A DNA stretch of 64,000 nt from Crocosphaera chwakensis CCY0110 (GCF_000169335.1 NZ_AAXW01000010.1:1-64000); one strand, 5' to 3'; shown: positions 27,052-36,583, counted from the first letter of the stretch. Translations and numbers: made by a program. Notes: generated from the letters alone by a model not told the origin.

Positions 27052-27861
27052 TTACTTTTTAGTTTGGCGTTTCGTTAACAAGATACAACTTCCTGTTAAA
27101 ATCACAGCGATGGCACTAGAAGATTCAGGTACGCTAGGGGGTTGGGGAGGTTCCGGTGGCTTAATCGTCGTTTCACCAAGGAATTCAAATAAAGTGTACA
27201 TCCGAAGATTAGTTGCTCCAACAGTAACAGTGTTTGTGTTGGGTTCCCACATACCATTAGTCTCATTGGAGTTACGCACATAAGTAATATTGCCATTGAA
27301 GCCTGTGGGTATTAAATATTCATCGTCTATTGGATTATTCTGGTTTGGTGTAAAGGGGAAACCTGGACCAACAGGTAACTGTGGTACTCGAAGAGCCGAA
27401 ATGTCTGCTGGAGGACTGACATTAGCATTAGTCGCTACTTGCGTATTAATTGCTTCATTTATTGCCGTTTGAGTTAAGATTACCTCGGTGAGATTATTAG
27501 GTTGATTGCTCCAAAAACATAAGCCTTGACCTGTACCCAGATTAGGGGTTCCTGAAGCGCACGAAGGAGTAAAATTTATTCCATTAGGATTACCAAAAAT
27601 ATTAGTGAAACTACCATATCTAAAAGTAACATTATAGGATTTAAGAACTTTATTTTCAGTTAATTCACTGTTAGGTGTCTGACAAATAGTGGCACCACTA
27701 ATACAAATTTCGAGATTATCAATACTGAGAACATTATTTTGTTTATTGGTAATGGGATCCATAGGATCACCAAAGTTTACTGTAACTGCTTCAGCAGAAG
27801 AAATGACAGCAAAACTAAGAGTTGTTGAAACCCAATAAATTACTCGCTTAAGTTTTAACAT
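27052..27861 (-). CDS. Exported PEP-CTERM-type protein
   Basis: A 269-residue protein with a signal peptide (residues 1-26, ending SAEA). The body is Asn/Thr/Pro-rich with several Cys pairs (CISGATIC; CASG...LCFW). It has a proline linker (KPPEPPQPP), then VPESSS, a hydrophobic helix and KRQTKK. This is the PEP-CTERM sorting architecture with PES in place of PEP. The body resembles no enzyme I know. Confidence 0.65.
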   Translation of the reverse strand: MLKLKRVIYWVSTTLSFAVISSAEAVTVNFGDPMDPITNKQNNVLSIDNLEICISGATICQTPNSELTENKVLKSYNVTFRYGSFTNIFGNPNGINFTPSCASGTPNLGTGQGLCFWSNQPNNLTEVILTQTAINEAINTQVATNANVSPPADISALRVPQLPVGPGFPFTPNQNNPIDDEYLIPTGFNGNITYVRNSNETNGMWEPNTNTVTVGATNLRMYTLFEFLGETTIKPPEPPQPPSVPESSSAIAVILTGSCILLTKRQTKK

Positions 27862-28457
27862 AACTTTTCCAATTAGAGATTACATTTTCACAAAGACAAG
27901 AAATGAGGAATTAAGTAATCACAAGAATGGCCATAAACAGACTCGACAAAAAAGTATGAACAACAAGATCGTTGAAAATACTGTAGAACTGGCGAAGATT
28001 TTAGGCCAACTCCTTATATTCTTAATTCCGAGAACGTGTCCCTTCTGATTCCTATATTTCCCCAAATGCTCAGGAATCTAACACTCTTATAGCATTGCCC
28101 TTGAAATATATAATCTAAAAATAGCTATTTTTTTATTTTTGAAATACGAATAAATCAAATTGAAACTATCAGTAATTTTTCTATAAAAAACTTATATTTA
28201 TTTTTTACAAATTCAATATTTATCAATAATAAAACATCTAAGTTTAACCAATTTAATAATAGTAATAAAAAAATTAGTCAATGTTCATATATTGCATTAC
28301 TCATTTACCTTTGTTAACATAAAAAAGCAAGTTACTAGAAAACACGACATTCTACATCCCACTACTGAAGCGCGTGAGATGTAGAATTATTGAATTGAGT
28401 TCAAGTAAAAATTGTACTAAGACAGATAAAACGGTAATGTATGTAAGGGTCTAATGC
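27862..28457. other. Long AT-rich intergenic region with an IS200/605-like hairpin
   Basis: About 600 bases without a coding frame. At 28349-28358 ATTCTACATC pairs perfectly with GATGTAGAAT at 28378-28387 around a 19-base loop containing GAAGCGCGTG. Such imperfect hairpins with a GATGTAGAAT arm are seen at the ends of IS200/IS605 elements, so this may be the scar of one. No transposase or TnpB frame is present. GATTCCT/AGGAATC at about 28039-28075 is another weak inverted repeat. Confidence 0.4.
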
Positions 28458-29459
28458 CTACTCAATATTGACAGTTTCTCGGACTGGGGTTGAGAGGCTA
28501 GAGACTGATTCAGAGTCAGACTCTTTCTTATTAAAGAAATTATGGAATTCATATTTTCCCAGGAGTAAAGCTGCTACCATTAAAGGAATAAAATAATAAA
28601 TGCCACGATAAATTAATAAGGTTCCTAATAACTCTTCTGAAGCAATAAAGGGAGCTAATAATAACATCATAACCGTTTCAAAAACCCCTAGTCCTCCTGG
28701 AACATTACTCGCTAATCCAGCGACTTGGGCTAACATATAAATCCCAAAAAAAGCAGAATAAGATAACGAAACCGAACTATGTAACAGCGTATAGAAAACA
28801 CCAGCAGCGAAACACCAATCTAAACCAGAAACCACTAATTGACCAGCAGCCAAGGGAAAAGGAAGATGGGGAATAATCCACTTACCAATCATTAAAGGTT
28901 TTTGACGAATTACTGTCAAAAATAAATAGGCTAAAGTAGTGACTAAGAAAATGATTCCCAAGGGACGAACAGAGATAAAAGGCAAGTCTAATAATTGGGG
29001 AATAGCTAAAGGCTCTTTGAGAAAGATAACACTACCGACTACAAATAAACCTAAACAAAAAGATAAGTTACAAAAAGCAGAAATTTGGGCGATTTTTATC
29101 ACAGAAAATCCCCAAACCGAATAGAAACGATAACGAATCATGCAACTGCTTAACACAGCAAACCCTACACTATTACTGATCCCAGAGCAGATAATACCCA
29201 CTAACGCTTTTTTGGGATAAGGAAGAGACTGACGAACATAAGCTAAGCCTAAACATTCGTAGCCTGTCATGATAGAATAATTAACCGCCATTAAAGCGAT
29301 CGCCAGGACAATATGAGTCGGCGGAATATTGGATAGACTATCCCAAAAATTTTCGGCTCGATAATGCTGTAAATTGTGCTGTATTGTCCATAAGGATAAG
29401 GCGAATAGCCCTAAACTTAAACAAGGAGGAAGCCAACGGAAAATAGGATTTTTAGTCAT
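28458..29459 (-). CDS. Lysylphosphatidylglycerol synthase TM-region / flippase-like membrane protein
   Basis: A 333-residue protein with about eight hydrophobic segments. Its motifs are SNSVGFAVLSSCMIRYRFYS and the SNVPGGLGVFETVMMLLLAP block. The GGLGxFE signature is shared by the membrane part of MprF and the UPF0104 flippase family. It lacks the soluble aminoacyl-transfer domain, so it is more likely a lipid translocator-type protein than a synthase. It is divergent from aar, with about 265 bases between. Confidence 0.75.
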   Translation of the reverse strand: MTKNPIFRWLPPCLSLGLFALSLWTIQHNLQHYRAENFWDSLSNIPPTHIVLAIALMAVNYSIMTGYECLGLAYVRQSLPYPKKALVGIICSGISNSVGFAVLSSCMIRYRFYSVWGFSVIKIAQISAFCNLSFCLGLFVVGSVIFLKEPLAIPQLLDLPFISVRPLGIIFLVTTLAYLFLTVIRQKPLMIGKWIIPHLPFPLAAGQLVVSGLDWCFAAGVFYTLLHSSVSLSYSAFFGIYMLAQVAGLASNVPGGLGVFETVMMLLLAPFIASEELLGTLLIYRGIYYFIPLMVAALLLGKYEFHNFFNKKESDSESVSSLSTPVRETVNIE

Positions 29460-29724
29460 AAAAAAGAGTAAAAAGACCTAAAAGAATGTATGTGATACCC
29501 TAGAAAGCTAGATCAGAATTTTTAGTAATCCCTTCAGAACCAGTATTTTTTTAGATTTCAAGGTGGCGATACTCTGTCGTTTTACTGATCTTACCCCCAT
29601 GATAAAGGTTATCTGCTTCTAAAAACTGATCAATGAGCAAAAGATTAAGGTAATATTGTTAAGAGTCTTAACTTTTACCTATAATGTAGTCTCTTTTCTG
29701 CTTAATTATTATAAAGAATAATCA

Positions 29725-30747
29725 ATGTTTGGTCTGATCGGTCATCTTACAAGTTTAGAACACGCCCAGTCCGTTGCTGATGCTCTTGGCTATCCTGAAT
29801 ATGCCAATCAGGGCCTCGATTTTTGGTGTTCTGCTCCACCACAAATCGTAGATCACTTTCATGTTACCAGTGTTACAGGACAAACCATCGAAGGCAAGTA
29901 TGTAGAGTCCTGTTTTTTGCCAGAAATGCTAATGAATCGACGGATTAAAGCAGCAATTCGCAAAATTTTAAACGCGATGGCCTTAGCGCAGAAAAACAGC
30001 ATTAATATCACAGCATTAGGGGGTTTTTCTTCGATTATTTTTGAAGAATTTAATCTCAAAGATAATAAACAAGTTCGTAATGTCTCTTTAGAATTTGATC
30101 GCTTCACCACAGGAAATACCCACACCGCCTACGTCATTTGTCGTCAAGTTGAACAAGGATCAGCTAAACTAGGCATTGATTTATCTAAGGCAACCATTGC
30201 TGTTTGTGGAGCAACGGGAGACATCGGTAGTGGAGTATGTCGTTGGTTAGATAGAAACACGAATACCCAAGAACTTTTACTCATTGCTCGCAACCAAGAA
30301 CGATTAAAACGCCTACAGGATGAGTTAGGACGGGGTAAAATTATGGGACTAGAAGAAGCTTTACCCGAAGCAGATGTGATTGTTTGGGTAGCAAGTATGC
30401 CTAAAGGCGTAGAAATTAATCCCGAAACCCTCAAAAAACCTTGTCTAATTATTGATGGTGGTTATCCTAAAAATTTAGATACAAAAATTAAACATTCCGA
30501 TGTTCATATCCTCAAAGGGGGAATTGTTGAACATTCTTTGGATATTGACTGGAAAATTATGGAAATTGTCAGCATGGATATTCCTTCCCGTCAAATGTTT
30601 GCTTGTTTCGCCGAAGCCATTTTATTAGAGTTTGAACAATGGCATACTAATTTCTCTTGGGGACGGAATCAAATTACGGTTACTAAAATGGAACAAATCG
30701 GGACAGCATCTGTTAAACATGGCTTTCAACCTTTATTAAATTGGTAA
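29725..30747 (+). CDS. aar: Long-chain acyl-[acyl-carrier-protein] reductase
   Basis: AAR reduces fatty acyl-ACP to fatty aldehyde, the first step of cyanobacterial alkane synthesis. The 340-residue length and sequence are typical, with the start MFGLIGHLTSLEHAQSVADALGYPEYA. The NAD(P)H-binding Rossmann motif VCGATGDIGSGVCRWL lies near residues 162-177, and the conserved DGGYPKN near 249. The usual neighbour, aldehyde deformylating oxygenase, is absent. A flippase-like gene lies upstream and a J-domain gene downstream. Confidence 0.95.
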   Translation: MFGLIGHLTSLEHAQSVADALGYPEYANQGLDFWCSAPPQIVDHFHVTSVTGQTIEGKYVESCFLPEMLMNRRIKAAIRKILNAMALAQKNSINITALGGFSSIIFEEFNLKDNKQVRNVSLEFDRFTTGNTHTAYVICRQVEQGSAKLGIDLSKATIAVCGATGDIGSGVCRWLDRNTNTQELLLIARNQERLKRLQDELGRGKIMGLEEALPEADVIVWVASMPKGVEINPETLKKPCLIIDGGYPKNLDTKIKHSDVHILKGGIVEHSLDIDWKIMEIVSMDIPSRQMFACFAEAILLEFEQWHTNFSWGRNQITVTKMEQIGTASVKHGFQPLLNW

Positions 30748-30871
30748 TTATCACAGAAAGCAGGAGGCAGAGAGAGGATAGGAGGTAGGGTGTTAACCCT
30801 AACTCAAGTTGACAAAATGTCAGCAATCCTTGTATTTTTTTTATATTCTGCACTCTTGAAGGGGTTTAATT

Positions 30872-31849
30872 ATGGGAGTGGTGGCTTTTGTTAATGATAC
30901 TTTTTCTAACCTGTTAATCTGGGGATTGATTTTTATTGGAGTTTCTTGGATATTATCCGCAGCAAAACGTCACAAGTCTTCCCCTCCAGTGTTGAGGGGT
31001 CAACATAAACCCATCGCTTGCTTACTAGAAGATACTCCTCAGCATTATTTGAAAGGACAATCTTGTCCCTTAGCTACCCCCTTACTCACGCCTTTAACCT
31101 GTCTATTAGAAGATAGTCCCCAAACTGTGCTAACAGGACAATATTATTCCTTAGCTACGCCATTACTCATCCCCTTAACCTGTTTATTAGAAGACACCCC
31201 ACAAACTGCTTTGACTGGTCAATATTATTCCTTAGCTACTCCCTTCGCTTCACTATGGGAAATGGGTTGGTTGTCTTTTTATCGTCAACGGTTAGGACAA
31301 CCTGGGTTTAATTATTGGCAATGGATAAATTATCCTCTATCTACAGAATTTTCTTCTGAATTGGCCAATTTATTGCAGTTAAAAGAACCATCAACTTTAG
31401 TTAAAGGAGTTTTAGAATCTTTGGCCGAAGAATATCATACCTTTTGGCAATGGGATAAACTTTGTGCCTTTAGACAATGGCATCAAGAAAGTGTAGATAT
31501 TTTAGGGTTAAATGCTCTTAAAGCTATTTATTATCGCTGTTACGGCATATCGTGGGAAAAAGTTAAATTAATCTTGTGGGATAGTTCTTTAGTAATTGAT
31601 CCCATCTTGCTTGATCCTGCCTCATCTTGGTGGAAAGTATTAGGCATTACTGCGTTTTCTCCTCCGAATAAAGTTGAACAAGCTTATAGAAATTTATTGC
31701 GATCGTGGCATCCTGATCGCACGCACCATCCTCTGTCCCATCAAATTACGGCACGTATTAATACCGCTTATGAAGACTATCAACTACGTCGCCAACGGAA
31801 TGCTGAAAGACTTGAATCTGTGGGAAAATGGTTTAATTCTCTTCGCTAG
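30872..31849 (+). CDS. J-domain protein with N-terminal membrane segment and 27-residue repeats
   Basis: A 325-residue protein. One membrane helix spans about residues 10-30. Three tandem copies of a roughly 27-residue unit (LTCLLEDTPQTALTGQYYSL then ATPLL) cover about 48-126. A middle region rich in Trp follows. The C-terminal J domain (about 251-315) carries the HPD tripeptide (RSWHPDRTHH), so it should stimulate an Hsp70 ATPase. The repeats probably bind a client or localise the protein; I know no such repeat. Confidence 0.8.
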   Translation: MGVVAFVNDTFSNLLIWGLIFIGVSWILSAAKRHKSSPPVLRGQHKPIACLLEDTPQHYLKGQSCPLATPLLTPLTCLLEDSPQTVLTGQYYSLATPLLIPLTCLLEDTPQTALTGQYYSLATPFASLWEMGWLSFYRQRLGQPGFNYWQWINYPLSTEFSSELANLLQLKEPSTLVKGVLESLAEEYHTFWQWDKLCAFRQWHQESVDILGLNALKAIYYRCYGISWEKVKLILWDSSLVIDPILLDPASSWWKVLGITAFSPPNKVEQAYRNLLRSWHPDRTHHPLSHQITARINTAYEDYQLRRQRNAERLESVGKWFNSLR

Positions 31850-31873
31850 ATTGACTCTTGCTTCAAAACATGA

Positions 31874-31963
31874 GGACGTCTGCCGACATTCCTAGAAGAT
31901 GGTGATATTCCCATATTTTTAAGAGTGGCGGATGGTAATGAACAGGATAAGGAAAGAATCTGA
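31874..31963 (+). pseudogene. Possible transposase fragment
   Basis: An open frame between two stops reads LPTFLEDGDIPIFLRVADGN then EQDKERI. The IPIFLRVADGNxxDK pattern resembles the block around the second catalytic region of IS4/IS1634-type transposases. There are only 29 codons, so this is a tentative relic. Confidence 0.3.
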
Positions 31964-32080
31964 TATTAAATCGCTAATAAAAGATTCTAACGCAAAAATA
32001 GATTAATCAAAAGGGGCAATAGGATAATTAGTTTAACCCCTTCTTGAATAACTTTTGGTGATTGTTCATTAGTCCTAAAA

Positions 32081-32908
32081 TTATCTTGAATTTTGTAATA
32101 TTTTAACTCCCAAACTGACTAAATAAACCGTCCCAGAAACTAAAATAATGGTTGCACCGGATGTTACATTAAAGAAATAAGATATGATTAATCCTACAGT
32201 TGTAAAGAACATACCTAATATAATAGATGCTATAATAATATATTTAATATCCTTCAAAAATTGACCAGCGATGGCAGCCGGAATAGTCAACAAAGCAATC
32301 ACTAAAATTAACCCTACAACCTGCATTACCATCACCACTGTTAAAGCGATCGCTCCTACTAACAATAAATATAAATTATCCACAGGAACATTCCGAGTTA
32401 TCGCAAAGGTAGGATCAAAAGAAATAGCTAAAAATTCTTTATAAAACAAACTGACAATTAACACAATAATAATATCTAACACTAACATTATGATTAAATT
32501 TTCTTGAGAAACGGTTAAAATACTACCAAACAAATAACTCATTAAATCCGCTTTATACCCTGGCGTTAAATCAATTAAAATAATACCAATTCCCATCCCG
32601 ACTGCCCACATTACTCCTATCAAACTATCAGCCCTTTGTTCAGTTTTCCTAACAACTAAACCCATAGCAAAAGCAGACAATAAAGCAAAAAAGATTGCGC
32701 CAAAAATAGGATTAAAGTTTAAAAAATACCCTAATCCAATACCACCATAAGCAGCGTGAGCAATACCTCCACTAATAAAAACAATACGATTAATAACGAC
32801 AAATGTTCCAATAATTCCACAAGCAATACTAACTAATACCCCTGCAAAAAGAGCATTTCGCATGAAATCAAATTGTAATAATTCCCAAATTGTTTCTAAA
32901 CCTAACAT
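32081..32908 (-). CDS. znuB: Zinc ABC transporter, permease subunit
   Basis: A 275-residue ABC-3 family permease with eight or nine membrane segments (AGVLVSIACGIIGTFVVINRIVFISGGIAHAAYGGIGLGYF near residues 21-61). The block RNVPVDNLYLLLVGAIALTVV is typical. The ATG at 32908 is preferred over the TTG three codons upstream. It is the last gene of a znuA-znuC-znuB operon. Assignment to zinc rather than manganese rests on the His-rich loop in the partner binding protein and the Zur-like box upstream. Confidence 0.88.
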   Translation of the reverse strand: MLGLETIWELLQFDFMRNALFAGVLVSIACGIIGTFVVINRIVFISGGIAHAAYGGIGLGYFLNFNPIFGAIFFALLSAFAMGLVVRKTEQRADSLIGVMWAVGMGIGIILIDLTPGYKADLMSYLFGSILTVSQENLIIMLVLDIIIVLIVSLFYKEFLAISFDPTFAITRNVPVDNLYLLLVGAIALTVVMVMQVVGLILVIALLTIPAAIAGQFLKDIKYIIIASIILGMFFTTVGLIISYFFNVTSGATIILVSGTVYLVSLGVKILQNSR

Positions 32909-32976
32909 TAATAACAAAAAAGTATGTTAAAATCTTTATACAATAATTCTCAAATTGACATAATATCAATTATTAA

Positions 32977-33756
32977 CTATTCATGATAATGTAACGGACA
33001 ATCATGGTTAGAAAGAACCCGATGGGGAACCCCATGAGCGATCAAATCCACGGGACATTGATAAGTTTGTTCTATTGCTTCGGTACTCAAAGGAGGATTA
33101 CCATGAAAAAAGAGACGATGGTTAAGACAGCCTACAGTTTTAACATAGGCTGAAATTGCCCCAATATCATGAGAAATCATGACAATAGTAATCAATTGAT
33201 TTAATTCTTTCAACAACTCATAAATGCTGGTTTGTCGTTGGGGATCGACACTAGCCGTCGGTTCGTCTAATAATAGTATACGAGGTTCTGAGGCCAATGC
33301 CCGCGCAATATACACCCGTTGACGTTGTCCCCCGGACAATTCAGCAATGGGTCTATCCCGTAATTCTAGCATTCCTACCTGTTCTAAGGTACGATTAACG
33401 ATAATTTCATCTTTAGAGTTATAACGCTGCAATAACCGCCGTTTTCCCAGTCTTCCCATCCTGACAACATCAGCAACACGGACAGGAAACTCTCGATCTA
33501 ATTCTACCAATTGAGGAACATAACCGATATAACGTCTTCCTTTACTAACCGTATGTCCTAAAATTTTTACAGTTCCTTGATAAGGTTTCATTAGTCCTAA
33601 TAAGACTTTAAACAAAGTAGTTTTTCCTCCCCCATTAGGACCAATTAAACCGACAAAATCTCTTTCATAAATCGTCAAATTAATATCTTCTAAAATGGAA
33701 TCTTTCTGATTATATTTTGCCCAAACATTACTAAGATTAATAACTTCAGTTTTCAT
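32977..33756 (-). CDS. znuC: Zinc ABC transporter, ATP-binding subunit
   Basis: A 259-residue ATPase with Walker A GPNGGGKTT (about residues 40-48), the Q-loop VPQLVEL, signature LSGGQRQRV (about 142-150), Walker B ILLLDEPTASVD and switch SHD. The C-terminus has a His/Cys-containing stretch (CPVDLIAHGVPH, HDCPLHYHE) that might bind metal. It lies between znuA (12 bases upstream) and znuB. Confidence 0.92.
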   Translation of the reverse strand: MKTEVINLSNVWAKYNQKDSILEDINLTIYERDFVGLIGPNGGGKTTLFKVLLGLMKPYQGTVKILGHTVSKGRRYIGYVPQLVELDREFPVRVADVVRMGRLGKRRLLQRYNSKDEIIVNRTLEQVGMLELRDRPIAELSGGQRQRVYIARALASEPRILLLDEPTASVDPQRQTSIYELLKELNQLITIVMISHDIGAISAYVKTVGCLNHRLFFHGNPPLSTEAIEQTYQCPVDLIAHGVPHRVLSNHDCPLHYHE

Positions 33757-33768
33757 AAGGTTATATAA

Positions 33769-34728
33769 TTAATTATTTTCTTTTTTTAAAACTTTTTCAA
33801 ATGTTTGAGAAACTTCCAATAAATTGCTACTCCAATCTTCAGCAACTGGACTAATTAATAATACTTCTCCATTAATTTCTTTGGCAATAGTTTTGGCTGC
33901 TTGACTACTTAATTCTGGTTGAGCAAAAATTACTTTGATGTTTTCTTTTTTCGCTTCTTTTATTAAGTTTCCTAATTCTGCTGCACTAGGTTCTTGTCCT
34001 CCCACTTCAACCGGTACTTGAGTTAAGTTATATTCTTCAGCAAAGTAACCCCAAGCTGGATGAAAAACAATAAATTTACGTTGTTTGAGATCAGCTAAAT
34101 GCTCTTTAATTTTATCGTCTAATTCTTCAATTTCTTGTAAAAAATTATTGAGATTATTCTGATACATTTCTTGATATTTCGGATCAAGTGTAACTAAAGT
34201 TTCATAAATTTTTTGTGCTTGAATTTTGACTAATCTGGGCGATAACCAAATATGAGGATCAAGGGTATTTTCATCTTCATTATGGTCATGATCATCACCG
34301 TGGTCGTGATCGGTCATGGTTAATCTTTCAATTCCTTCGCTTGAATCTATTGTTAACAGTTTTGGGTTAGCTTGACTAATGCGGTTCATCCACACCGTTT
34401 CAAAGGGAACGCCAATACCAATATAAGCCTCTGCTTCACTTAATGCTTGTAGTTGTTGGGGTTTGGGTTCATAGGTATCAGGAACTGCCCCTTGTTGAAC
34501 CATTACGTTAACTTTAACGCGATCGCCCCCAATTTTCTTAACAAAATATTTCTGGGGAATGATACTCACAGTAATATCTAATTGATCTTGATGGTTGGTT
34601 TGTTCTTGATTATCATTCTGATTTGTTTCGGAGTTAATCGGATCGCTTGAACTACATCCCGTGATGCTATTTGCCCCTAGGATCACAGTTAAAAGGACTA
34701 TTGATAACCACTTCTGAGAAGATTTCAT
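33769..34728 (-). CDS. znuA: Zinc-binding lipoprotein of the ABC importer
   Basis: A 319-residue periplasmic binding protein. A lipoprotein signal (GANSITGCSS, Cys at about 25) anchors it. A charged His/Asp loop (DHDHGDDHDHNEDE) lies near residues 137-150, the hallmark of zinc-specific cluster A-I proteins. Ligand histidines appear in DPHIWLSP and FHPAWGYFAEEY. It heads znuACB and sits just downstream of a Zur-type palindrome. Confidence 0.92.
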   Translation of the reverse strand: MKSSQKWLSIVLLTVILGANSITGCSSSDPINSETNQNDNQEQTNHQDQLDITVSIIPQKYFVKKIGGDRVKVNVMVQQGAVPDTYEPKPQQLQALSEAEAYIGIGVPFETVWMNRISQANPKLLTIDSSEGIERLTMTDHDHGDDHDHNEDENTLDPHIWLSPRLVKIQAQKIYETLVTLDPKYQEMYQNNLNNFLQEIEELDDKIKEHLADLKQRKFIVFHPAWGYFAEEYNLTQVPVEVGGQEPSAAELGNLIKEAKKENIKVIFAQPELSSQAAKTIAKEINGEVLLISPVAEDWSSNLLEVSQTFEKVLKKENN

Positions 34729-34749
34729 AGATTAAGCCTAAAACAAGAA

Positions 34750-34764
34750 CAATAATCATTATCA
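34750..34764. promoter_or_regulatory. Zur-type operator upstream of znuA
   Basis: CAATAATCATTATCA lies 22 bases before the znuA start. It matches 13 of 15 positions of the 7-1-7 palindrome TGATAAT-N-ATTATCA used by Fur-family zinc regulators. Repression of znuACB when zinc is ample is the expected role. Confidence 0.7.
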
Positions 34765-34953
34765 CTATTAAAGCATAAAAAGAACAGACAGGGTTCACAA
34801 GTCAAAAGTTAGAAGTCAAAAGTATTACATCTTCCTTAAGTAAAAGGATTCAGAAAGCGAGTGCTTTATTTTTGCTTTTTGCCTTTTTACTTTGCCCGAA
34901 AGGGAGCGGTGAACCCGTCTGTTAAAACAGAGTGAAACTGAGTTTAAACTGAA

Positions 34954-35928
34954 TTAAAAGTTCATTTCAGCAGCTTGTACTCGTTCGACTTGTTTCTTCT
35001 TAATCACTAAGAGAATTTGGGCTAACATGATGCCAGCTAAGAAGACCATTAACCCTGTAATGCGGCCAGGACTTTGAAGGACGACTTCTGTATCTTTTTG
35101 TCCAAAACCACCTACATTGGGATTATTGGTTAAAGCTTGTCCTGCTTCGACTTCCATGCCTTCAGAAACCATTAATTGAGGACCGGCGGGAATAGTTTCG
35201 TCTATATCCCCCTCAGCAGTAGCAATGGTAACGACGTAGCCACCACCTTCTTGATCGCTAATTTTGCTAATGGTTCCAGCGTTAGAGGCTTTGAAGACAT
35301 TATTATTGCTAGGTTGTCCTGTGGGATAAATTTGACCCCGGCCACGGTTAGCTCCCAGATGAACTTGGTACTTACCAAAGTTAACATTTTTATCCTTAGA
35401 GGGATCAGGAGATAAGACAGGGAAAATAATCTCTTGATATTGTTCTCCAGGTAAAGGACCAACGAGAACCACATTCTCTTGACCTTCGCTGTAAGATTGG
35501 AAATAGACACTACCCATCTCTTCCTTGATCTCTTCAGGAATACGCTCATCAGGAGCAATTTTAAATCCGTCAGGTAGCATTAAAACAGCCCCAACATTGA
35601 GGCCACCTTTCGATCCATCTCCTAGAACTTGTTGAGAGTCGAGATCATAAGGAATTTTGACCACAGCCTTAAACACTGTGTCAGGTAAAACAGATTGAGG
35701 AATTTCTACTTCAGCAGCTTTTTCTGCTAAGTGACAGTTAGCACAAACGATGCGCCCTGTTGCTTCTCTAGGGGTTTCTGGGGCTGTTTCTTGGGCCCAG
35801 AAAGGATAAGCGTTAGCATTTGGGACATTACCTATGAAGAAGGTAAGGATTACTAGGACGATCAAGAGCGATCGCAGTAAAATTTGCTTACCCTTAAACC
35901 AAATTGCCGAAAAATCGGATATTCTCAT
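34954..35928 (-). CDS. petA: Cytochrome f (apocytochrome)
   Basis: Large c-type haem subunit of cytochrome b6f, which passes electrons to plastocyanin or cytochrome c6. It has 324 residues. A signal peptide ends ...NANA, and the mature protein starts YPFWAQ, where the Tyr amine is a haem ligand. The haem-binding motif CANCH is near residue 61. A C-terminal membrane anchor spans about 290-310. It is downstream of petC (112 bases), as in other cyanobacteria. Confidence 0.97.
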   Translation of the reverse strand: MRISDFSAIWFKGKQILLRSLLIVLVILTFFIGNVPNANAYPFWAQETAPETPREATGRIVCANCHLAEKAAEVEIPQSVLPDTVFKAVVKIPYDLDSQQVLGDGSKGGLNVGAVLMLPDGFKIAPDERIPEEIKEEMGSVYFQSYSEGQENVVLVGPLPGEQYQEIIFPVLSPDPSKDKNVNFGKYQVHLGANRGRGQIYPTGQPSNNNVFKASNAGTISKISDQEGGGYVVTIATAEGDIDETIPAGPQLMVSEGMEVEAGQALTNNPNVGGFGQKDTEVVLQSPGRITGLMVFLAGIMLAQILLVIKKKQVERVQAAEMNF

Positions 35929-36040
35929 TGCTCAGTCAAATTTATGTAATTCTTAAACAGTAAAAGGGGTTATCAGTTATCAGTTATCAGCTATCAGTTA
36001 AATTTATTACTCACTGCTCACTGTTCACTGCTTACTGAAA

Positions 36041-36583
36041 TTAAGCCCACCAGGGATCTTGTTCGGTACGAAAATCAGTTTCCGTCCATTCGCTAAATAG
36101 GACTTTATCACCCTCAGTCACATTCACATGGGCTAAAGCCAAAGATAGAGGAGCCGGGCCTCTTACCACTTTACCCTGAGCATTGTATTGAGAACCATGA
36201 CAGGGACAGATAAACTTATCTTCGCTGGCATTCCAAGGAACTACACAGCCTAAGTGAGTACAAACAGCGTTGATACCATAGTCAGCGATGGCATTTTCTC
36301 CTTCTACTACTAGGTAAGTGGGATCACCTTTTAACCCTTGGGCTAAAACGCGATCGCCTGCATTATGATTCGCCAGAAAATTACTAGCCATAATGTCATT
36401 ACCAAGAGCATCTTTAGCGGTGATACCACCGCCAGCACCACCACTTGAAGGGGGAATAAAATATTTCACCACGGGATACAATGCACCAGCAGCAACTCCG
36501 GTGATGGTTCCAAAGGTGAGTAAGTTCATAAATTGGCGACGCCCCATATCGGGGACATCAGAGGAACCAGATACTTGTGTCAT
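36041..36583 (-). CDS. petC: Cytochrome b6f Rieske iron-sulfur protein
   Basis: A 180-residue Rieske protein. A Tat-like N-terminus (GRRQFMN) and membrane helix span about 18-40, then a glycine hinge (SSGGAGGG). The two [2Fe-2S] ligand boxes CTHLGC and CPCHGSQY are at about residues 108-113 and 126-133. It is the first gene of the petC-petA pair. The spacer to petA holds TATCAG-type tandem repeats (about 35970-35998). Confidence 0.97.
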   Translation of the reverse strand: MTQVSGSSDVPDMGRRQFMNLLTFGTITGVAAGALYPVVKYFIPPSSGGAGGGITAKDALGNDIMASNFLANHNAGDRVLAQGLKGDPTYLVVEGENAIADYGINAVCTHLGCVVPWNASEDKFICPCHGSQYNAQGKVVRGPAPLSLALAHVNVTEGDKVLFSEWTETDFRTEQDPWWA

